64,000 nt of DNA from Lentibacillus saliphilus (GCF_019093865.1 NZ_JABJXD010000010.1:31605-95604); one strand, 5' to 3'; positions 51,383-60,949 are shown, counted from the stretch's first letter. A program made the numbers and translations. The notes: generated by a model from the letters alone, not told the origin.

Positions 51383-53608
51383 TCTTTTTTTAGACTTTCT
51401 CTCCACTTCTCCGTTAATAATTTGAAAACCACCATGATTTTTTATTCGATTTCTAACAGTTCGATCCGTAACCCCTAGATATTCAGCCATAGATTCTAAG
51501 GTGATTTTTTCTTCAATTGAACAAGCTTCAAAAGCACTTTCTAAAGCTTCATTTTGTTCTTTTTTTATTTCCGAAGGACCTTTTTTCTTTTTCTTCTGGA
51601 AGTTCTTCTTCCAGGATGGTTGTTCACTTTCAGGCTGAATATCTTTCAATATTCCTGTATGATCCACTCTATGAATCGGATACTGAAACCACATATTGAT
51701 TGGATCAAATTTCGGGTATTCCCTTAATGTACCTTCAACTCTCCAAGCAGAGCGGATTCGCACCTGCTTCACGGCTTTGTTAATAGCTGATTCAGCTTCT
51801 TCTAACGTTTTAGCAGGTAATACCTTCTTAGCGTGTGTATTCATTTGTGATACGCTTTGCTGATCGTCTATGCCTACGTTCTCGTCAAAGTAATCAAAGT
51901 TAGCATTTCTGATAAAATTGGAATAGATTTCAGTAGCCGCAGCATTCTCCTGCTGTTTTAATAAGTCATCCGTCAATTCCAGTTCAATCAAGTCAATTAA
52001 CGCATCAGGATCCCTAGCGAATACACCAGATCCACTTGACCGGTCCATTGATTTCTTACCACCTTGTGTTCCTTTTGAATGATGGTGACAGTAAATAACA
52101 CTGGAACCCAATTCCGTACATACCTTGTCAAACTGATTGGTGAAATGAGCCATCTGATCTGCGCTGTTTTCGTCACCTGTCAGTACCTTATAAATTGGAT
52201 CAATGATGACAGCTATATAATTCTTTTTAGCTGCTCTTCTAATCAACTTAGGAGCTAGCTTATCCATCGGGACGGACTTGCCCCGTAAATTCCAAATATC
52301 TATGTTTGATAGATTGCTAGGTTGCCACCCTAATGCATTGTAGACGTCTTTGAAACGATGTAACGCACTAGGTCTGTCTAGCTCTAAATTGACGTATAGA
52401 ACCTTTCCTTTTGTACAATTCCAGCCAAGCCACTGTCTGCCTTCTGCAATTGCTATGGAAAGTTCAATCAGCGCAAAGGACTTACCTGCTTTTGACGGCC
52501 CAGCCATCAGCATCTTGTGTCCCTGTCTTAGTACACCTTCTATTAATGGTGGGGCGAGTTTAGGCATGTCGTCCCAAAAATCTGTTAAGCTTTCCGGATC
52601 TGGTAAATCATCATTGATATCCTCAATCCAATCATGCCATTCTTCCCATGTTTTCTTACCAATGTTGGTATCGATAATAAATTGCTTTTTACCATTGCGT
52701 TCAATACCTGGCATACGTGAAAGACGAGATGGATTTCTGTTTTGGTTATCGATATCGAGTCCATTTTTCTTACATACGTCATATAAATAGTCCACACGGT
52801 TTCGATATTCATCATAATTGGCAGCATCTATTTTCACGATTGCGTGTAAGCTTTTTTTACCACTAAACACTAGTGTTGCAATCGGTAATTCTAGTTCTCT
52901 GAGGATGGCGTTTTGCTTTTCTAAATCCATAGAATCTGACTCGACTAATGCGTATTTATATTCTGTTACGTTTGCGTTTTTAACACCATTGCCATCAAGT
53001 GGGTTGAAACGGATCCATGCACCGGCTTCAGGATTATAATCACCGAGAACAGCTCCTATATCTCCATCTGATTGATTTAAAGCCTGAATCAATTCACCCG
53101 CTGTCCTGTCCCAGTTTCCTTTCGTTGGTAAATACTTCCCTTCATCGTTCTGCCATGTTGATACCACATAACCAACATTCTCTGATGCCTCGAATAGAGT
53201 CTCTAAATATGTGGTGAGTTCCCGGACTGGATTCCATACACTAGGTTCGCTGACCTCTTTCCCTTCTATCCAATTCTTGTCGATGACAACATAATCGTCA
53301 TCCCCGCTTATTTCATCATCCCAACCTAATTCATGATCTTCTTTTTTTGATCTTGACTCCCAACCATTTTCTTTGGCCATCTGTGTAATTGTGGCGCCAG
53401 TAATTCCACTTCCTTCAAACGTAGTCCACTTTTTGAAGCATTCCCCGGGATGGTACCTTTGTCCATCCCGTTTGCTCCAATCCTCCCAATCGCTTGCTGT
53501 ATAACCTTCATATCTTAATGCCATTCCGACATTAAGCCATTCTTGGTAATCAAGGTATGCAGGATCCACGTATTCTAAAAGAGCCAATAAATCTATTTTG
53601 TTTTCCAT
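51380..53608 (-). CDS. Replication protein: PriCT-2 / RepA-like ATPase with C-terminal HTH
   Basis: A 742-residue protein. An N-terminal PriCT-2-like region (about 1-85, YLDYQEWLNVGMALRYEG), a primase/Rep-like middle (about 120-330, with SGKKSLHAIVKID), a RecA-fold ATPase (about 350-560) with Walker A GPSKAGKSF, Walker B VIIDPIYK and a CHHHSKG sensor, and a C-terminal HTH (MAEYLGVTDRTVRNRIKNH). It probably primes and unwinds phage DNA at the origin. Confidence 0.86.
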   Translation of the reverse strand: MENKIDLLALLEYVDPAYLDYQEWLNVGMALRYEGYTASDWEDWSKRDGQRYHPGECFKKWTTFEGSGITGATITQMAKENGWESRSKKEDHELGWDDEISGDDDYVVIDKNWIEGKEVSEPSVWNPVRELTTYLETLFEASENVGYVVSTWQNDEGKYLPTKGNWDRTAGELIQALNQSDGDIGAVLGDYNPEAGAWIRFNPLDGNGVKNANVTEYKYALVESDSMDLEKQNAILRELELPIATLVFSGKKSLHAIVKIDAANYDEYRNRVDYLYDVCKKNGLDIDNQNRNPSRLSRMPGIERNGKKQFIIDTNIGKKTWEEWHDWIEDINDDLPDPESLTDFWDDMPKLAPPLIEGVLRQGHKMLMAGPSKAGKSFALIELSIAIAEGRQWLGWNCTKGKVLYVNLELDRPSALHRFKDVYNALGWQPSNLSNIDIWNLRGKSVPMDKLAPKLIRRAAKKNYIAVIIDPIYKVLTGDENSADQMAHFTNQFDKVCTELGSSVIYCHHHSKGTQGGKKSMDRSSGSGVFARDPDALIDLIELELTDDLLKQQENAAATEIYSNFIRNANFDYFDENVGIDDQQSVSQMNTHAKKVLPAKTLEEAESAINKAVKQVRIRSAWRVEGTLREYPKFDPINMWFQYPIHRVDHTGILKDIQPESEQPSWKKNFQKKKKKGPSEIKKEQNEALESAFEACSIEEKITLESMAEYLGVTDRTVRNRIKNHGGFQIINGEVERKSKKR

Positions 53609-53668
53609 GATAGTAGAATCACCTTCTTTCTTTTGATATGATTAGAATAAAAAGTAAGGAGAATTGAC

Positions 53669-54445
53669 ATGTATGAAATCATTACTAGCGGATTAATGAC
53701 TTTTGGCGCTGGCTTTGCTACTTCTTCAATTACAAAAGCTCAAGGACCTGGACGCGCTTTAGACGACATTATGGCTTTAGTAGGTTTTGAAAAATTACAT
53801 GAAGTAGCAGAAAAAAAACGAGAAAAAAGAGAACAAAATGTAAAAAATTACAAGGAATCGATCGCACAGAAGATCGCCTCAATACCAGAAGAAAAGCTTC
53901 AGGAACCTCCCCTTTCCCTTGTAGGACCTGCATTAGAAGCATCCAAGTATTATATTGAAGAGGAAACATTAAGAGAAATGTTTTCAAATTTAATTGCCTC
54001 TTCGATGAATTCATCACAAAGTAATTTGGTTCACACTTCTTATGTCGATATCATAAGACAATTAAGTCCTCATGACGCTCATATATTAAAAGAGTTTAAA
54101 AAAATGAGTCTTTCAGTTAACGCTCCGCATCCAATTATGAGTATGGTCATACATTCAGAAGGAGAGGGCACTAAAACTATATTTCCAATGATCGCTTTAT
54201 TTGAAGAAAATATAGATTTTTTTAATAATGCTCCTTCAATTAATAACTTAGAAAGATTAGGTATTATAAAAACTTCTTTTACAACTTATCTCCATGATGA
54301 TAACGAATATAACTTTATACGTGATCACCATGCTGTAAAATCAGTTCTTGAAAAAAATAAACACATGACATTAAAAAAAGGATCCTTTGTTTTAACCAAC
54401 TTTGGCGAGAATTTCATCAGTATTTGTGTAGAGAATTCTTTCTGA
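53669..54445 (+). CDS. DUF4393 / Abi-alpha family protein
   Basis: A 258-residue protein. The middle (LVGPALEASKYYIEEETLREMFSNLIASSMN) is the family's signature; an N-terminal Gly/Ala-rich segment may be a weak membrane helix. Family members are called abortive infection alpha proteins. It is encoded on the + strand within a - strand replication block, with its own ribosome site (AAGGAG) and an AT-rich body, so it looks like a later insertion that may act against other phages. Confidence 0.8.
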   Translation: MYEIITSGLMTFGAGFATSSITKAQGPGRALDDIMALVGFEKLHEVAEKKREKREQNVKNYKESIAQKIASIPEEKLQEPPLSLVGPALEASKYYIEEETLREMFSNLIASSMNSSQSNLVHTSYVDIIRQLSPHDAHILKEFKKMSLSVNAPHPIMSMVIHSEGEGTKTIFPMIALFEENIDFFNNAPSINNLERLGIIKTSFTTYLHDDNEYNFIRDHHAVKSVLEKNKHMTLKKGSFVLTNFGENFISICVENSF

Positions 54446-54575
54446 TAAAATCTTCTTCTTTCTCAAAAAATCTATCCATCCACTTTTCTATCATCTTCAT
54501 CTGTAACTTCATCATTAAGATAGAGGTGATTAGAGAAGTGGCTACAGATACGGTAATAACAGATAATATATTCAT
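54417..54575 (-). CDS. 52-residue single-helix membrane protein
   Basis: MNILSVITVSVATSLITSIL then a basic amphipathic tail (MKMIEKWMDRFFEKEEDF). GGAGGAG overlaps the helicase stop, 12 bases before the ATG, which is rather long. The 3' end overlaps the Abi-alpha gene's end tail to tail by 29 bases. Possibly real; the layout is common for short phage membrane proteins. Confidence 0.5.
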   Translation of the reverse strand: MNILSVITVSVATSLITSILMMKLQMKMIEKWMDRFFEKEEDFIRKNSLHKY

Positions 54576-54582
54576 TTTTTGG

Positions 54583-56163
54583 TTACTCCTCCACTTTATA
54601 TTCTTTAGGATTAATACCAACTGGCGTTACCCAACCATTAGCAGCAATTCTATCAATTAATTTCTTTGCATTTTCAAATGGCCACTTCCCTACATGTTCA
54701 AAACCACGCTGCTCTAAAAATCGTATTTGTTTCGGTGTTGTGAGCCCTTGTTCTTTTCGCATATCTAACCGTTCAAGCATTTTAGAAGCTTTTCCAGCAT
54801 TGTCGACTTGATCAGGAAAGATCCCTTGCTTTTCTAACGCTTTGATTTGCTTTTCGCTAGGCGGTCCCATTTCCCACCCAAACGACGGTACATAATTTGC
54901 TAAGTCTTCCGCCTGGATACTCATTTCAAACTGAAGTGGGTCAACTAGCTTACGTTTACGCTTTTTCATTTCTGCGAGTTGCTTGGCAAGAGCTTCCTCA
55001 CGCTGAGCAACCACATCTTCCTCTGCTTGTTGTTCCACCAACTCTAAATCTAGAGGAACACCAGCTTCTTCGATTTGTTTCGTCATGGCCTTGCCCACTT
55101 CTTCATTTTCAGCAATCAAGTGTGCAGGATGACATAAATCATGTCGATCAGTATGCCACAAGAAATCTAGCAGTAATAATTCAGTTTTACCTTCAAACAA
55201 TCGGGTACCACGTCCAACCATTTGACTATATAAGGAACGCACCTTTGTAGGCCTTAATACAACAACACAGTCAACGCTAGGGCAGTCCCACCCCTCAGTA
55301 AGAAGCATAGAATTACATAAAACGTTATATCTATCATTATCAAAGTCTTTCAAAACCTGGTCCCTGTCTTTAGATTCACCGTTTACTTCTGCAGCACGGA
55401 AACCTTTCGAGTTTAGTATTTCAGTGAATCGCTGACTCGTCTTTACTAATGGAAGAAAAACGACAACCTTCCTATTACTTGCATTTTTCACCATTTCATC
55501 TGCAATTGATTCAAGATACGGATCCAATGCGCTCCCTAGATCACTTGTTTTAAAATCGCCAGCTTGTTGACTAACGTTCGATAAATCTAATTTAAGTGGA
55601 ATCGTTAGAGCTTTAATGGGAGACAAGTATCCTTCTTTAATGGCTTTAGGTAGTGTGTATTCAAATGCTAGGCTTTCGAAATAAGATCCTAGATTACGCA
55701 TATCTCCTCGATCTGGCGTCGCGGTGACACCCAATACCTTCGCATCAAAGTAATTTAATACGCGCTGATAACTGTCTGATATGCAATGATGCGCCTCGTC
55801 AATGATAATTACATCAAAAAAATCCTTATCGAATCGTTCCAGTCTTTTTTCTCGCATCATGGTTTGAACGCTACCAACAACAACTCGGTACCAGCTGCCT
55901 AAAGATGTTTGTTCTGCTTTTTCTGTCGCACATTTTAATCCAGTTGCCTTTTCCAATTTATCTGCAGCTTGATCTAATAATTCGCCCCGATGGGCAAGGA
56001 CGAGAACGCGCTCGCCCTTTTTAACTCGATCCTCAATCACTTTGGAAAATACAATGGTTTTCCCTGTACCAGTTGGTAATACAAGTAACGTCTTTTTTAT
56101 ACCTCTATCCCATTCAGCCTGAATAGATTCTCTGGCATCCTGTTGATAATCCCTGAGTTCCAT
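54583..56163 (-). CDS. DEAD/DEAH-box (SF2) helicase
   Basis: A 526-residue SF2 helicase. Motif I PTGTGKT, motif II DEAH, motif III TATP, motif VI QMVGRGTR; a helical C-terminal part contains two related segments (EKQIKALEKQGIFP and PKQIRFLEQRGFE). Belongs to the phage early-replication block; resembles type III restriction/XPB helicases in core only. Confidence 0.9.
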   Translation of the reverse strand: MELRDYQQDARESIQAEWDRGIKKTLLVLPTGTGKTIVFSKVIEDRVKKGERVLVLAHRGELLDQAADKLEKATGLKCATEKAEQTSLGSWYRVVVGSVQTMMREKRLERFDKDFFDVIIIDEAHHCISDSYQRVLNYFDAKVLGVTATPDRGDMRNLGSYFESLAFEYTLPKAIKEGYLSPIKALTIPLKLDLSNVSQQAGDFKTSDLGSALDPYLESIADEMVKNASNRKVVVFLPLVKTSQRFTEILNSKGFRAAEVNGESKDRDQVLKDFDNDRYNVLCNSMLLTEGWDCPSVDCVVVLRPTKVRSLYSQMVGRGTRLFEGKTELLLLDFLWHTDRHDLCHPAHLIAENEEVGKAMTKQIEEAGVPLDLELVEQQAEEDVVAQREEALAKQLAEMKKRKRKLVDPLQFEMSIQAEDLANYVPSFGWEMGPPSEKQIKALEKQGIFPDQVDNAGKASKMLERLDMRKEQGLTTPKQIRFLEQRGFEHVGKWPFENAKKLIDRIAANGWVTPVGINPKEYKVEE

Positions 56164-56173
56164 TTGTTACCTC

Positions 56174-56707
56174 CTAAAATTGCCCTGGTATGAATCCGCC
56201 TTGTTGTTGTGTATTTGTTGGGAATGGCGCTTGTTGCTGTTGCACCTGTTGTTGATACCCTTGACTTTGTCCTTGCGGAAAGGCTTCTTCATACGGATAG
56301 AATTTTTTCACTTGGTTGTTCGTCCGCTCTTCCCCGTCTCTACCAACAAATTTATTAATTTCAAGCTGAAGTTTCCCTTTCGAGCCAATAACTGTATTCC
56401 AATTCATTCTTAGCTTTTCACCTTTTTTCTTTTGGCCAATGCCGGTGAAAAAGTTTGATAATAAACCTTCAGTTTTCGTGTGAAGCAATAAGTTGTGAAA
56501 GATAACGACATCACCGTGCTCCTGAGAATGTACTGTGAGTTCCAATTTTGCTTGATTACAAGCTGGCATTTTAGCGCTACCTTGGAAGCGCCCACGTTCA
56601 AACTTTGTAACCGTGAAATTATAATCTCCAGCTGGTAGCAATATATAATCGCCACCATCCTTTTCTATCTCGTCATCCCATTGCAATTCTCTTTCTTGTT
56701 CCATCAT
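56174..56707 (-). CDS. DUF669 family protein (phage SSB-like)
   Basis: A 177-residue protein. Beta-rich OB-like core (about 20-130) followed by a Gln-rich disordered tail (QQQVQQQQAPFPTNTQQQ) as in single-strand DNA-binding proteins. DUF669 genes sit beside Sak4-like ATPases in many phages, as here. The start may be the second Met, 8 rather than 5 bases after GGAGG. Confidence 0.85.
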   Translation of the reverse strand: MMEQERELQWDDEIEKDGGDYILLPAGDYNFTVTKFERGRFQGSAKMPACNQAKLELTVHSQEHGDVVIFHNLLLHTKTEGLLSNFFTGIGQKKKGEKLRMNWNTVIGSKGKLQLEINKFVGRDGEERTNNQVKKFYPYEEAFPQGQSQGYQQQVQQQQAPFPTNTQQQGGFIPGQF

Positions 56708-56720
56708 TCATTCCTCCTAA

Positions 56721-57884
56721 TTAATTAAATGGCAAGCTTTCTCTAAACTCCTGAACCATTCCAAATACTTGTTGCCATGCTCCTACTAGCACACCCTCAA
56801 TAAAGCTTGGATCATAGTTTGTAATAGGTGTATCTTGTGGATAATATCCCTTTTGACTCACGACAACTTGAATCTCTTCTTCAGAAACTCCGTGCTGTGT
56901 CATTAAATCTTTCAAAGCTTTCGGAATTGCTGGATCAAGGCTAGGCATTGTACCTTGATGGGTTGGTGGTGCTGTTGCATTCACTTGAGATGGTGCTTGG
57001 TCAGTATGCAGTTCCGGTTGTTGTGCTTGAGTATCGTCTTCTTGTTGTCCTTGACTTCCATGCTCTGGTTGTAATGTTGCTTGTTGTTCAGTCGGACTTG
57101 GTACGTATTGTTGTGGTTGTGGATTTGGCTCCACTTGTGGAACTGAACCGTGACTACTACGTTGGAAAACATGAGCAATGCTCGAATAATCTAACGGTAA
57201 TTCTTCGGAAAGCCCTTGGCGGTTTTTGGCATCCCAAGCTGGGTGGTGCGTTGTATACATAACTCGCTTTCCGCCTTGTGCTTTGTGTTTCCGCCCTTGG
57301 TCATCTGCAGCCACGCTGTATGTCTTATAGTTGATAAACAAAACCATATCTGCCCACTCTTTGACTAATGGTGCTGTCTGTGAACTGGTCTTTTTACCAA
57401 GCTTCAGCTGGTAACGATCATAAGCACCCATTTCATCCGGCTGTTCAAATTTTACAATTTGGCTATGCGCCGTTAGAACAACGTTTATACCCGTTTCAAT
57501 AACATCACTCAATTTGTTTAGAAACTTTCCAAATTCCTCTTTCACATAAACGTACCCTTGGCCATAACCAAAGTCTTCGACGCCTTTTTTGTTATGTTGG
57601 GCACATACATTTCTAGTGCATTCCATTTCTGCCCAATCGATTGAATCAATGACAAGTGTTTCAAATCTTCCTGATTGTTGCTTAACCCAATCAACCTGCT
57701 GATTAATCATTGTCCAGCTCGTTGGGCTGGGAAGACGATCCACTGATAATTCTGTAGTAGACCCTTCAGTATCGATAAATATAGGTTTAGGAAATTGGGA
57801 CGCTAGAGAGGATTTTCCAATCCCCTCAGGTCCATACAGAACGACCTTCTTCGCCTTTTCTATTATTCCACTTATTACTTCCAT
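56721..57884 (-). CDS. Sak4-like RecA-fold ATPase
   Basis: A 387-residue protein. Walker A GPEGIGKSS at about 19-27, Walker B LVIDSIDW at about 78-85; core ends near 240. A Gln/Pro-rich linker (about 245-310) and a small C-terminal helical part follow. Acts in single-strand annealing or recombination with the DUF669 protein. Confidence 0.87.
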   Translation of the reverse strand: MEVISGIIEKAKKVVLYGPEGIGKSSLASQFPKPIFIDTEGSTTELSVDRLPSPTSWTMINQQVDWVKQQSGRFETLVIDSIDWAEMECTRNVCAQHNKKGVEDFGYGQGYVYVKEEFGKFLNKLSDVIETGINVVLTAHSQIVKFEQPDEMGAYDRYQLKLGKKTSSQTAPLVKEWADMVLFINYKTYSVAADDQGRKHKAQGGKRVMYTTHHPAWDAKNRQGLSEELPLDYSSIAHVFQRSSHGSVPQVEPNPQPQQYVPSPTEQQATLQPEHGSQGQQEDDTQAQQPELHTDQAPSQVNATAPPTHQGTMPSLDPAIPKALKDLMTQHGVSEEEIQVVVSQKGYYPQDTPITNYDPSFIEGVLVGAWQQVFGMVQEFRESLPFN

Positions 57885-57887
57885 GGA

Positions 57888-59186
57888 TTAAAATTCCCCC
57901 GCTTTCCATTGTTTTTGCTGTTGGTTTTTCTTCTCCTCAATGATCTGCTGTCCGGCAATATATCCATCTTCAATAATGATTGAGCATTCTTCACCAGTGC
58001 TTACCCTAGTGGCGATGGCCTGAAGTTGCTCTCGTTCTAACCAATCGCTGAACTCATTGAGCGTATCTAAGTCCATTTGCTCTAACTTGTCCATCAAGAT
58101 GAAGCCGCAATTTGGCTTTAATTTACGAACAATAGCTGCAGATACTTTAAGTTGATCCGCTCCAGACATGTTGTCCCACTTTTGTCCTTCATAAATAAGG
58201 TCACCATCTTCTACCGAAAGACCAGATAATGGTAGATTTGCATTTCCTAATAGATCTGATTTTTGTTGACGAACATTCTCGATGTTCTTAGATAATTCGT
58301 CATATTGCCTTCTATAGTGGTTGGCATCCTCTTCTGCTTTATCCTTATCTAGATTTGCTCGAACTTTTCTATTAATCTCGTCTATCTGTTGAATGTTAGC
58401 TTCTAGCTGTTCAGTTGATTCATCAATTAAATCTAGCGCATCCTTTTGAGCTATCTCCAAATCCCTTCCAAGGTCCTCATAGACTGCTTCTGCTTCTTGA
58501 AGTTGCTGCTTGATCCGTTCTATTTCCTGACCTTTACTAGCATGCGCTTGTTTAATTTGATCAAGTTGCTGACGTTTCCGCTGATTTTCGCCATTACGCG
58601 CAAGTATTTCCTGTTGCTGTTGAATCAAATCAGATGCAGAGATAGGCTCCTTAGGCGCGTCGGGATAATATGTCTGTTCTTCAGCAAATTTCTTTTTCTG
58701 TGAGGCGATTTGTCCAATGGAACGGCGTTGGTTATATAGATCTTGCTCTTCCGCTTCCAGCTTATGAAGTTGCTCACCAACTCCAATGATCTGCAGTAAT
58801 GTATTTGCCTTTTCTCTGCTCGTAGAATTCATAAATTTTGGTAGATCAATGGCCAACTCTTCAACAAAACTATTAAGAAGTTGTTGGCCAGCTTTTTGCC
58901 CATTCGGATCAGTGACCTTCAAATCACTGTTCTTACCTTTTCTTTCAACTACCAATCCGTTTGACATTGTCACTTTTAGAGCTGGAGGTACTACACTACC
59001 TTCTCTTGTTGCTTGGCTAGGCTTGTACTTATTCCCCCCTAGAACCCATGCAATGGAATCCAATACAGACGTTTTCCCTTGTCCATTTTTTCCACCTAAC
59101 AAAGTCAGTCCATTTGCTGTTGGCTCTACCTTCACGGCTTTAACGCGCTTTACATTTTCAATTTCAAACTTGTTTATCTTTATCAT
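57888..59186 (-). CDS. SbcC/Rad50-like AAA ATPase
   Basis: A 432-residue protein: N-terminal ATPase half with GGKNGQGKTS, a long Gln-rich coiled coil (about 140-320), C-terminal half with the signature DNMSGADQLKV and FILMDKLEQMD. Much shorter than cellular SbcC (about 1000-1200), a usual phage mini-form. Probably works in DNA end processing with the neighbours. Confidence 0.85.
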   Translation of the reverse strand: MIKINKFEIENVKRVKAVKVEPTANGLTLLGGKNGQGKTSVLDSIAWVLGGNKYKPSQATREGSVVPPALKVTMSNGLVVERKGKNSDLKVTDPNGQKAGQQLLNSFVEELAIDLPKFMNSTSREKANTLLQIIGVGEQLHKLEAEEQDLYNQRRSIGQIASQKKKFAEEQTYYPDAPKEPISASDLIQQQQEILARNGENQRKRQQLDQIKQAHASKGQEIERIKQQLQEAEAVYEDLGRDLEIAQKDALDLIDESTEQLEANIQQIDEINRKVRANLDKDKAEEDANHYRRQYDELSKNIENVRQQKSDLLGNANLPLSGLSVEDGDLIYEGQKWDNMSGADQLKVSAAIVRKLKPNCGFILMDKLEQMDLDTLNEFSDWLEREQLQAIATRVSTGEECSIIIEDGYIAGQQIIEEKKNQQQKQWKAGEF

Positions 59187-59218
59187 GGTTAGTCATTCTT
59201 CCTTTCTACCTTTTTCTA

Positions 59219-59971
59219 TTAAGCAATAATGGTAATTCTTTTTTCACTGATTTCAGCTTCTAGTTCTTTTGCCAAGTAATCTCTTACATTTGCGATTGCT
59301 ATGTTTCTCCATGCTCCGCCATCAGCTTCAAATATGGCACCTCGTGGACCATCTTTCATACGGAATACAAAGTCACTCTCTGGCTGATCAACTTCCAAGA
59401 ACGTTCTGTATGGTGCCAATGTTACAGGGTTAGGAACCAGCACATCATCAGCTGAAGCTACACCTGTTTGAATGGTTACAGCCTGAGAAACACCGTCATC
59501 ACCGGTATGTCGAACGTTATCTTCCTTTAGGCTCCCAATCACTTTCAATAACAGATTACGATCCTCTGTTTTAGTGAATTTTGATTGGAAAGCAATGTTC
59601 ATTGACTCCACATCGTGGAAGTAATCAAAATCAAATTCAGGGACGATTGCATTCGCAACTGCCAAGTCCTCACGACCGCCATCAAATTCGAGTAATCCTT
59701 TTAAAACAACCTTTTTTTCATTCTTAACGTGTAAGAACAATGGGCTTTCACTACGCTCTAACTTTGATTTAATGTACGTGACCAAACCAGTTAGCGTGTT
59801 TAATTCCAACGCTTGATTTGCTCTGTTATTTGTTGGTTTGACTTCTTTTCCGACTCCGCTGTCATCAACAAAAAAGATGCGGTCTTTGTTATCCTGATCG
59901 GAAAACTCCACTATGCGGTCATGTGGCTCAATGCCTGATTCAAATAGAAATTTAATAGCCTCTTTTAACAT
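59219..59971 (-). CDS. DUF2303-like phage protein
   Basis: A 250-residue protein. The C-terminal part (PNPVTLAPYRTFLEVDQPES, FVFRM) has the DUF2303 pattern, an uncharacterised phage early protein family. Lies between the SbcC-like and 141-residue genes. Role unknown. Confidence 0.7.
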   Translation of the reverse strand: MLKEAIKFLFESGIEPHDRIVEFSDQDNKDRIFFVDDSGVGKEVKPTNNRANQALELNTLTGLVTYIKSKLERSESPLFLHVKNEKKVVLKGLLEFDGGREDLAVANAIVPEFDFDYFHDVESMNIAFQSKFTKTEDRNLLLKVIGSLKEDNVRHTGDDGVSQAVTIQTGVASADDVLVPNPVTLAPYRTFLEVDQPESDFVFRMKDGPRGAIFEADGGAWRNIAIANVRDYLAKELEAEISEKRITIIA

Positions 59972-59973
59972 AA

Positions 59974-60399
59974 TTAGTTACCTCGCTTTTGTAGATTTAT
60001 AATATTTTTTCGCTGTTGTTCTCGCTCGATCACGTCAATAGGATCTCCGACATCAGATCTTATTTCTGCGTCGTCATCAAAATATATTTGCCCAGGTGCC
60101 TTAGATTTAAGTTCTCTGGCTTCGACCCTACCACTACTTAGATCTTTTCCGGTTAATACTGTAGTAGACACTCCCTCGGCATTGGCCAACTTAGAGGTAA
60201 AGTCACTTGTCAAAGTAACAGTTTGCCTGTTTTCATCAGGTTTAAATTCGAGTTTAATGGTGACTGTCCGTTTGTCTGTTGCTTTAGTGTTCAGATCGTG
60301 AATGTTAGCGAAAATCTTATTCAACTCGTAATCTAGCTTTTCCTGAATGGCACCATTAGCCAAATCAGACAGAGATAGATCAATTTGCTTTTTGCTCAC
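59974..60399 (-). CDS. Phage early protein ('replication terminator-like')
   Basis: A 141-residue protein (LANGAIQEKLDYELNKIFANI, TVTIKLEFKPDENRQTVTLT). Similar phage proteins are often labelled replication terminator protein, without evidence I know of. GTG start, GAGG eight bases upstream. Beta-rich middle, disordered acidic end. Confidence 0.7.
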   Translation of the reverse strand: MSKKQIDLSLSDLANGAIQEKLDYELNKIFANIHDLNTKATDKRTVTIKLEFKPDENRQTVTLTSDFTSKLANAEGVSTTVLTGKDLSSGRVEARELKSKAPGQIYFDDDAEIRSDVGDPIDVIEREQQRKNIINLQKRGN

Positions 60400-60432
60400 C
60401 CTACATACCTCATTTCCGTGTTATAATGTGAT

Positions 60433-60487
60433 TATGGTTAGTTATTCTTTATGCTCGTATAGGGTTGCAGCCCTTTACGAGTTTTTT
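60433..60487 (+). ncRNA. Putative small RNA with own promoter and terminator
   Basis: On the + strand an extended -10 (TGTTATAAT, 60419-60427) is followed by about 20 bases and a hairpin CTCGTA-AGGG / CCCT-ACGAG (60454-60481) with six T. This would give a 50-60 nt RNA antisense to the leader of the gene at 60399. No matching -35 is obvious. The same hairpin on the - strand has no T tail. Confidence 0.5.
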
Positions 60488-60494
60488 CTTTCTT

Positions 60495-60584
60495 TCAAAT
60501 AATTAATAGAATGATAGTGACGATCAGAATTGCTCCCACACCAGCAAAAGTGAAATCTTTCTTGCCGTAGTCCTTAATTTCCAT
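60495..60584 (-). CDS. 29-residue membrane micro-protein
   Basis: MEIKDYGKKDFTFAGVGAIL followed by IVTIILLII: a charged start and one C-terminal helix. AAGGTGGTGAT overlaps the ATG, so spacing is short. Follows the other micro-protein by nine bases. Confidence 0.5.
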   Translation of the reverse strand: MEIKDYGKKDFTFAGVGAILIVTIILLII

Positions 60585-60593
60585 CACCACCTT

Positions 60594-60680
60594 TCAAGCT
60601 GTACACATCGCCCACATAAGTAAAATCAGCGAAGCAATAAACAGGCTCACGTGCCAAATATGATAAAAACGGTCACTCAT
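60594..60680 (-). CDS. 28-residue membrane micro-protein
   Basis: MSDRFYHIWHVSLFIASLIL then LMWAMCTA: one helix. The ATG overlaps the previous stop (ATGA) and AGAGG lies eight bases upstream, so coupling is likely. Confidence 0.55.
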   Translation of the reverse strand: MSDRFYHIWHVSLFIASLILLMWAMCTA

Positions 60681-60949
60681 TTTGATAACCTCTGCAGCAA
60701 TTCTCGTCGTTCTTGCTCTCCTTCAATTTGCTTTAGAACCAAATAAGCCTGATCTTGCATTTGTTTTGCTTTCTTCAACTCTTGCAGCTGTTCAAAAGTA
60801 TGAGCTACATTTCGGTAGTCAGCAGCCGCTTTACTAAACTCACCTTCAATTGCATACTCTTCTGCAGTAGACTTGTGGTAATCGTGCATATTCAATAAAC
60901 TAATGACCAGATCTTGATCAGCTTTGCGGAACATTGAAAGGTCTATCAT
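60677..60949 (-). CDS. Small helical early phage protein
   Basis: A 90-residue protein, helical hairpins (EGEFSKAAADYRNVAHTFEQL) like a short tetratricopeptide pair. GAGGAGG precedes the ATG. Overlaps both neighbours by four bases. Role unknown. Confidence 0.75.
   Translation of the reverse strand: MIDLSMFRKADQDLVISLLNMHDYHKSTAEEYAIEGEFSKAAADYRNVAHTFEQLQELKKAKQMQDQAYLVLKQIEGEQERRELLQRLSK

Noticed and set aside
51214..51435. 73-residue - strand frame through the TTTCA repeat cluster
   Set aside because: It runs through repeats and out of frame into the replication gene, has no ribosome site, and its composition follows the repeats.
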